Source: an uncultured Porphyromonadaceae bacterium (GTDB lineage: Bacteria; Bacteroidota; Bacteroidia; Bacteroidales; Muribaculaceae). From it: DNA of 9,166 bases. Shown here piece by piece: positions 4,931 to 9,166 of the stretch. Both the position numbers and the translations under genes were made by a program. The stretch's first letter is position 1. Each line of letters opens with the position of its first letter. The stretch lies in the NCBI GenBank assembly GCA_900552325.1, contig URZG01000071.1, forward strand, positions 1-9,166, read 5' to 3'. The notes below the pieces were generated by a model. The model had not been told where the DNA came from and did not search any database. It saw nothing but the letters and a program-made list of their open reading frames with translations.

Positions 4931-6253
4931 ATGAAACAACAAGCAAACACAAAGCAGAATTTCGCGCTTCCTATCGCGATAATGTTCGCTTTGTTCTTTA
5001 TGATCGCCTTCGTAACCGGCTATCAGAATCCCCTCGGCTCAGTTATCGAGAAGATGAGCGAGGGAAATCCCATCATGTCTCAGCTCGGCACACTGGCCAA
5101 CTTCATCGCCTATGCCTTCATGGGCTATCCTGCCGGTAAACTTCTTCAGAACAAGGGCTTCCGCATTACGGCTCTCTGCGCCGTGTCGATCGGTTTCATC
5201 GGCGTTCTCATCACCTACATCTCCGGTTTCATCGCCGATGCCACCACAGCGGTTACCATCTACCTTATCGGCGCTTTCGTGGCAGGCTTCTCGATGTGTC
5301 TGCTCAACACGGTGGTGAATCCTATGCTCAACTCTCTCGGCAAGACCCCCAACCAGGGCAACCAGCTAGTGCAGTTCGGCGGCTCGTTCAACTCCCTGGG
5401 CGCTACTCTCGCCCCGGTGATCGTGGGCGGTCTCCTCGGCGGCAGCGCCTCCACTATCGCCTCGGCCAACCCTGTGTTCTTCATGGCTATGGGTATCTTC
5501 CTGGCCGCTTTCCTGGTGATCTTCTTCTCGAAGCTCCCCGAGTCGCCCGACCTCGGCAAGCCCCAGGCCCAGGTGAAAGTCGCCGGCGCTTTCCGTTACA
5601 GTAACTTCACTTTCGGTGTGCTTGCAATCTTCTGCTACGTAGGTCTGGAGGTCGGTATGGCCAACTGGACCTATCAGTATCTTGAAAAGAGCGAGCTTGT
5701 GGTGGTTAACAATGCAGGTTTTGAAGCCGCCGCTCTGGCCGGCACAGTGGTGGGTATCTACTGGCTGCTGATGCTCGTGGGTCGTCTGCTCGGCGGTGTA
5801 GTGGGCAGCCGTGTCTCTTCGCGTGCCATGCTGGTCACCGCCGCTCTCGGTGCCATGATCTTCATCATACTGGGTATTTTCACCGAAGAGAATTTCGTGC
5901 CTTTCATCGGCTTCGATTCCAAAGGCTTCTCGTTCGATGTTGTGAATATTCCGCTCAACGCCATCTTCTTTGTACTCTGCGGTCTGTTCGCTTCCATCAT
6001 GTGGGGCGCTATCTTCAACCTCTCCGTGACCGGGCTGGGCAAATATACGGCCGTCGCTTCCGGTATCTTCATGGTGATGGTGTGCGGCGGCGGTATTTTC
6101 CCCGCCATCCAGTCGGTGATCGCCTCCGGCTCCATCCTTGCCAGCTTCTGGCTGCCGTTCGCACTGGCCGCATATATCCTTGTATATGCAATGGTGCTCT
6201 CGCGTCCCTCGAAGAATCTTCCCGAGGAGCCTGAAGTGCTTGTAGAAGAATAA
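4931..6253 (+). CDS. Sugar MFS transporter, FucP/glucose-galactose type
   Basis: Inner-membrane proton-coupled sugar symporter of the major facilitator superfamily (440 residues, about 12 helices). The first helix (about 11-30) leads to VTGYQNPLG, followed by FANFIAYAFMG-like LANFIAYAFMGYPAGKLL (about 55-72). The family landmarks NTVVNPMLNSLG (about 126-137) and QFGGSFNSLGATLAP (about 148-162) follow. A short cytoplasmic linker (about 201-222) separates the halves, and FCYVGLEVGMANW (about 234-246) opens the second half. These resemble fucose and glucose/galactose permeases of Bacteroidales. Substrate is not readable, though the transketolase immediately downstream points to a hexose or pentose. 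The ATG at 4931 starts just before the first helix. The C-terminus is short and acidic (EEPEVLVEE). An imperfect -7-like box TATATTAG (4875-4882) lies upstream without a matching -33 box. Confidence 0.9.
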   Translation: MKQQANTKQNFALPIAIMFALFFMIAFVTGYQNPLGSVIEKMSEGNPIMSQLGTLANFIAYAFMGYPAGKLLQNKGFRITALCAVSIGFIGVLITYISGFIADATTAVTIYLIGAFVAGFSMCLLNTVVNPMLNSLGKTPNQGNQLVQFGGSFNSLGATLAPVIVGGLLGGSASTIASANPVFFMAMGIFLAAFLVIFFSKLPESPDLGKPQAQVKVAGAFRYSNFTFGVLAIFCYVGLEVGMANWTYQYLEKSELVVVNNAGFEAAALAGTVVGIYWLLMLVGRLLGGVVGSRVSSRAMLVTAALGAMIFIILGIFTEENFVPFIGFDSKGFSFDVVNIPLNAIFFVLCGLFASIMWGAIFNLSVTGLGKYTAVASGIFMVMVCGGGIFPAIQSVIASGSILASFWLPFALAAYILVYAMVLSRPSKNLPEEPEVLVEE

Positions 6254-6263
6254 TTTCAACAAT

Positions 6264-6300
6264 CCGTGTGGCGGGAGGCTCCCTTCCGCCGCACGGTTTT
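6264..6300 (+). terminator. Hairpin between the MFS transporter and transketolase genes
   Basis: A 15-bp fully paired stem (6264-6278 with 6282-6296, two G-U pairs) has a 3-nt CTC loop and is followed by TTTT (6297-6300) and then AAA. It sits 10 nt after the transporter stop and 19 nt before the transketolase start. The short T-run suggests a leaky terminator or RNA stabiliser rather than a full stop. No separate promoter is visible in the 23 nt after it. Confidence 0.65.
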
Positions 6301-6319
6301 AAACCATACTCTTACATCA

Positions 6320-8356
6320 ATGGACAAGACTGTATTGAACCGTGCGGCCGATACCATCCGCGTATTGGCGGCGAGCATGGTAGAGAAAGCCAAGTCGGGT
6401 CATCCCGGGGGCGCCATGGGTGGCGCCGATTTCGTGAATGTGCTCTACTCCAAGTATCTCATCACCGACCCCGACGACCCCACCTGGATTGCGCGTGACC
6501 GTTTCTTCCTCGATCCGGGCCACATGTCGCCTATGCTTTATGCCGTGTTGGCGCTCACCGGTAAATACACTGTGGAGGAGCTTCAGCAATTCCGTCAGTG
6601 GGGTTCGGTATGCCCCGGTCATCCTGAGGTGGATCCGGCGCGCGGGGTGGAGAACACTTCCGGCCCCCTCGGCCAGGGGCATACTATGGCTGTGGGCTGC
6701 GCCATTGCCGAGCGTTTCCTGCAGGCACGCTTCGGCGACGTGGTTGCGCACAAGACATACGCCTTCATCTCCGACGGCGGCATACAGGAGGAGATCTCGC
6801 AGGGCGCCGGCCGTATCGCCGGTTTCCTCGGTCTTTCCAACCTCATAATGTTCTACGACAGCAACCGTGTGCAGCTTTCAACCGATGTGGACGCTGTCGA
6901 CGACGAGGATGTGGCGGCCAAATACCGCGCCTGGAACTGGAATGTGATTGAAATCGACGGCAATGATCCCGTCGCTATCTCCGATGCGCTCGCCAAGGCT
7001 CATGCCGAGACCGAAAAGCCCACCATCATCATCGGCAACACCGTGATGGGGCTGGGATGCCGCACCGCTTCGGGCGAAAGCTTCGAGGGACAGTGCTCCA
7101 CCCACGGGCAGCCTCTCAGCAAGGCCGGTGTCGATATCGAGAAGACCCTCCTGGCACTCGGAGCCGACCCTGCCGATCCCTGGAATATCCCCGCCGAGGT
7201 GGAGAAACTCTATGCCGACCGCAACGCCGAGCTGCGCCGCATCTGTGCCGAGCGCAAGGCCAAAGAGGCCGAGTGGGCCAAGGCCAATCCCGAGAAGGCC
7301 CTGCAGCTTGACAATTTCATCAACGGCAAACTCCCCGAGATCGACTATGCCTCGATAATGGTGAAGGCTGGTGCCCCGACGCGCAACGCATCGGCTGCCG
7401 TGCTCGCCGAACTGTCGAAAAAGGTAGGCAACATGATTGTATCGAGTGCCGACCTTGCCAACTCCGATAAGACAGACGGTTTCCTCAAAGGAACCCACGC
7501 CTTTACCAAGGGTGATCTTTCAGGAGCTTTCCTCCATGCCGGTGTGTCGGAGCTTACAATGGCTTCGATCATGAACGGTATCGCGCTTCACGGCGGTCTG
7601 ATATGCGCATGCGGCACATTCTTCGTGTTCTCCGATTACATGAAACCTGCCATCCGCATGGCAGCCCTGATGGAATTGCCGGTTAAATATGTATGGAGCC
7701 ACGACGCCTTCCGTGTAGGCGAGGACGGCCCTACCCATCAGCCCGTCGAGCAGGAGGCACAGATCCGTCTGCTCGAGGAGCTCCGCAACCTTTCGGGTGA
7801 GCGCTCGATGCTCGTGCTCCGTCCGGCCGACTGTGTGGAGGCCGTGGTGTGCTGGCAGATGGCTATGGAGAACACCAAGACTCCCACCGGCCTTATCTTC
7901 TCGCGTCAGGATGTGAAGGATCTTCCCGCCGCAACCGAGAGCCGTTTTGACGAGGCTCAGGGCGCGCGTCACGGCGGATACGTGGTGATGGATACCCCTC
8001 ATCCGCAGGTGGTGCTCGTGGGCAATGGCTCGGAGGTGTCGCTTCTGTGCGATGTAGCCGTGCAGCTCGAGGCCGGCCAGGTTCCCTGCCGTGTGGTTTC
8101 CGTGCCTTCACTCGGCCTGTTCGAGGATCAGGACGCCGAATACCGCAACAGCGTCATCCCCATGAACGGGGTGCCTGTATTCGGCCTTACAGCCGGACTT
8201 CCCTCCACTCTGCGTAGTGTGGTCGGCCCTCACGGCAAGGTGTATGGACTCGATCATTTCGGCGCTTCGGCTCCGTTCAAGGTGCTCGACCACAAGTTCG
8301 GGTTTACGGTGGAGAACATCACCGAGGAGGTGCTTCGTTTCCTCGGTCGTATCTGA
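6320..8356 (+). CDS. tkt: Transketolase
   Basis: Thiamine diphosphate enzyme moving two-carbon ketol units between sugar phosphates in the non-oxidative pentose phosphate pathway (678 residues, single-chain, full length). The PP domain has KSGHPGGAMGGADF (H28), LDPGHMSPMLYA (H68), NTSGPLGQGHTMAVG, and the cofactor motif SDGGIQEEISQGAGR ending FYDSNRVQLS. The usual GDG reads SDG here, which I recall also in other Bacteroidetes copies. The Pyr domain carries the family ending VGEDGPTHQPVEQEAQIRLL, and the C-terminal domain follows. The ATG at 6320 (MDKTVLNRAADTIRVLA) fits the family N-terminus. A GTG 18 codons upstream lies inside the hairpin at 6264-6296 and is rejected. It follows the sugar transporter in the same direction and is closed by a strong terminator, suggesting one uptake-and-metabolism unit. 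Confidence 0.96.
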   Translation: MDKTVLNRAADTIRVLAASMVEKAKSGHPGGAMGGADFVNVLYSKYLITDPDDPTWIARDRFFLDPGHMSPMLYAVLALTGKYTVEELQQFRQWGSVCPGHPEVDPARGVENTSGPLGQGHTMAVGCAIAERFLQARFGDVVAHKTYAFISDGGIQEEISQGAGRIAGFLGLSNLIMFYDSNRVQLSTDVDAVDDEDVAAKYRAWNWNVIEIDGNDPVAISDALAKAHAETEKPTIIIGNTVMGLGCRTASGESFEGQCSTHGQPLSKAGVDIEKTLLALGADPADPWNIPAEVEKLYADRNAELRRICAERKAKEAEWAKANPEKALQLDNFINGKLPEIDYASIMVKAGAPTRNASAAVLAELSKKVGNMIVSSADLANSDKTDGFLKGTHAFTKGDLSGAFLHAGVSELTMASIMNGIALHGGLICACGTFFVFSDYMKPAIRMAALMELPVKYVWSHDAFRVGEDGPTHQPVEQEAQIRLLEELRNLSGERSMLVLRPADCVEAVVCWQMAMENTKTPTGLIFSRQDVKDLPAATESRFDEAQGARHGGYVVMDTPHPQVVLVGNGSEVSLLCDVAVQLEAGQVPCRVVSVPSLGLFEDQDAEYRNSVIPMNGVPVFGLTAGLPSTLRSVVGPHGKVYGLDHFGASAPFKVLDHKFGFTVENITEEVLRFLGRI

Positions 8357-8404
8357 AAAATCCCTGAGCCTCAGCCTTGATTGGCAGGGCTAATGTTAAA
8401 ATAC

Positions 8405-8448
8405 CGCTCCGGCCGCAACTTTTGATTCGGCCGGAGCGTTTCTTTTTT
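8405..8448 (+). terminator. Rho-independent terminator after transketolase
   Basis: An 11-bp perfect GC-rich stem CGCTCCGGCCG (8405-8415) pairs with 8428-8438 across a 12-nt loop and is followed directly by TTTCTTTTTT (8439-8448). It lies 49 nt after the transketolase stop and is a textbook intrinsic terminator, ending the transporter-transketolase unit. Confidence 0.92.
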
Positions 8449-8460
8449 AAGAAAAATTTC

Positions 8461-8487
8461 ACTATAAATCAGTTTTTTACTATAAAT
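8461..8487 (+). repeat. ACTATAAAT direct repeat
   Basis: ACTATAAAT occurs at 8461-8469 and 8479-8487, an 18-bp period, within an AT-rich block after the terminator and directly upstream of the presumed -33 region of the next transcript. It could be an UP-like or regulator-binding element, or simply low-complexity DNA. Confidence 0.3.
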
Positions 8488-8519
8488 GTGAATTTTTTCA
8501 AAAAAAATATGTAACTTAG
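8487..8519 (+). promoter_or_regulatory. Bacteroidetes-type promoter for the structured RNA / OMP leader
   Basis: TAACTTAG (8512-8519) differs from TAnnTTTG at one base, and TGTG (8487-8490) stands 21 nt upstream in place of TTTG. The predicted start is about 8524-8526, exactly where GC-rich structured sequence begins after a very AT-rich stretch. Confidence 0.5.
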
Positions 8520-8523
8520 CGCC

Positions 8524-8710
8524 GAGTTTCCGGTGTTGTATCGCCAATGGATTGACTCTTGAGTTCTTTCTCTTTGTATGGCGGTGACGACCTGGCTGGT
8601 TTACAATAGTTTACCTGCCGCCGGGAATACAGGGGCTATGAATCTCACACTTCCGGTGCGACGGCGGAGCGGGAACGGCCCTGACGTCTGTGGATGCAGA
8701 CGGGGAACAT
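8524..8710 (+). ncRNA. Candidate structured noncoding RNA, possibly 6S-like (Bacteroidales-1 type)
   Basis: A stretch of about 185 nt has no credible coding frame, sharp GC-rich edges and many pairing segments. GTTTCC (8526-8531) can pair with GGGAAC (8703-8708) to close the whole molecule. TATCGCC (8539-8545) can pair with GGCGGTG (8580-8586). CCGCCG (8618-8623) can pair with CGGCGG (8662-8667), with GGAA/TTCC (8624-8627/8651-8654) stacked inside. CGTCTG-tggatg-CAGACG (8685-8702) is a perfect hairpin near the 3' end. Length, closing stem and an own promoter fit 6S RNA, and I recall that the Bacteroidales-1 RNA family was later assigned to 6S. I recognise it by shape, not by secure sequence match. 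It could instead be the long 5' leader of the outer membrane protein mRNA 45 nt downstream. Confidence 0.45.
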
Positions 8711-8754
8711 ATTTTCTGAGAACTTAATCTATTTCAACTTTTTCTACTTTAGCT

Positions 8755-9166
8755 ATGAAGAAAAGTATCGCTCTCGCATTCGGCTTCGCCATGCTTGCCG
8801 GCACTGCTATGGCTCAGAATGCACAGGAGATAACCTATGTGGAGGATCCTTCGCAGGGTTATCTGTTCAACCGTTTCCGTGACAACTGGTTTTTCCAGGG
8901 TGAAGGCGGCGTTTCCATCGGTTTCACCGACGAGGATAACCACCGCAAACTCTTTGACCGTTTCACCCCCTCGGCTCATCTTTATGTAGGTAAGTGGTTC
9001 TCTCCGCTGCTGGGTGTACGCATCGGTGCGAGCTACGTATCCGTGAAAGGTCTCTCCAACGACCCCAACTGCGTTGGTCTGCAGCCTTGGGAGGGTAAGA
9101 CCGAGGACGGCTTCTGGAAAACCTACCAGAACTACTTCGGCCCGTCGTTCTCCGTTATGCTGAACC
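8755..9166 (+). CDS. Outer membrane beta-barrel protein, Bacteroidales OmpA-like (partial, N-terminal 137 residues)
   Basis: Starts MKKSIALAFGFAMLAGTAMA with a signal peptide cleaved after AMA at residue 20, so the protein is exported. The mature part has alternating beta-strand segments: NWFFQGEGGVSIGF, TPSAHLYVGKWFSPLLGVRIGASY and NYFGPSFSVML. The NWF..GG...F and L.VGKWFSP.LGVR patterns are those of the N-terminal barrel of Bacteroidales OmpA-family porins, where a peptidoglycan-binding OmpA domain would follow past the window. The gene is open at the right edge. The ATG at 8755 is preceded by AT-rich sequence without a Shine-Dalgarno, normal for the phylum. TACTTTAG just before it is too close to be a promoter unless the mRNA is leaderless. 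It may be transcribed from the promoter near 8512 or by readthrough of the structured RNA. Confidence 0.85.
   Translation, partial: MKKSIALAFGFAMLAGTAMAQNAQEITYVEDPSQGYLFNRFRDNWFFQGEGGVSIGFTDEDNHRKLFDRFTPSAHLYVGKWFSPLLGVRIGASYVSVKGLSNDPNCVGLQPWEGKTEDGFWKTYQNYFGPSFSVMLN

Noticed and set aside
5366..6262. Minus-strand frame of 298 codons, rich in His/Glu/Gly
   Set aside because: Antisense of the membrane transporter. The His-rich composition is the usual reverse complement of codons for a hydrophobic protein.
6266..6319. 18-codon N-terminal extension of transketolase from GTG at 6266
   Set aside because: It lies within the terminator-like hairpin and does not fit the family N-terminus; ATG 6320 does.
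8694..8882. Small plus-strand frame of 62 codons before and into the outer membrane protein
   Set aside because: It begins in the structured RNA hairpin and overlaps the outer membrane protein in another frame; the frame from 8755 has a clear signal peptide.
1..9166. CRISPR array, tRNA, rRNA, phage or transposon genes
   Set aside because: No regularly spaced repeats, tRNA cloverleaf or rRNA segments, and no integrase or transposase motifs were seen on either strand.

Overview
This window appears to join DNA from two phyla. Roughly 1-2760 reads as Clostridia (Bacillota). Its genes have strong Shine-Dalgarno sites, it carries a TRAP transporter operon, and it encodes a YesN-type (receiver + AraC) response regulator. 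Roughly 2860-9166 reads as Bacteroidales, possibly Muribaculaceae or a relative. It carries DUF4492 and DUF4494 proteins, TTTG/TAnnTTTG promoters instead of Shine-Dalgarno sites, a FucP-type sugar transporter, a Bacteroidales-style transketolase and an OmpA-type outer membrane protein. The change falls inside one open reading frame, a sensor histidine kinase. Its membrane half looks Bacteroidales and its kinase core looks clostridial, with the switch at the conserved H-box. A metagenome assembly chimera is the simplest explanation; a real cross-phylum recombination is the alternative.

Left region, all on the minus strand. Transcription would run histidine kinase (chimeric), then the response regulator (23-nt overlap), then a terminator. 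Next come a TRAP solute-binding lipoprotein (dctP), an intercistronic hairpin, and the start of the small permease dctQ, cut by the window edge. The two-component system plausibly controls the adjacent carboxylate-type uptake system.

Middle, 3334-4848. A small DUF4492 membrane protein (minus strand) has an ATGA overlap with the membrane half of the kinase. It diverges from a DUF4494 protein (plus strand), which has its own ATGA overlap with a YggS-type PLP-homeostasis protein. The 76 bp between the divergent genes hold a 28-bp-spaced direct repeat and a 16-bp palindrome. Together they create two mirror-image, fully overlapping Bacteroidetes-type promoters.

Right region, plus strand. A sugar MFS transporter and a full-length single-chain transketolase are separated by a 15-bp hairpin, suggesting linked sugar uptake and pentose phosphate metabolism. 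A strong terminator follows the transketolase. The next gene-free stretch of about 400 bp holds a promoter-like site and a GC-rich, highly structured stretch of about 185 nt that I think is a noncoding RNA, perhaps 6S-like. The window ends in the first 137 codons of an outer membrane beta-barrel protein with a clear signal peptide.
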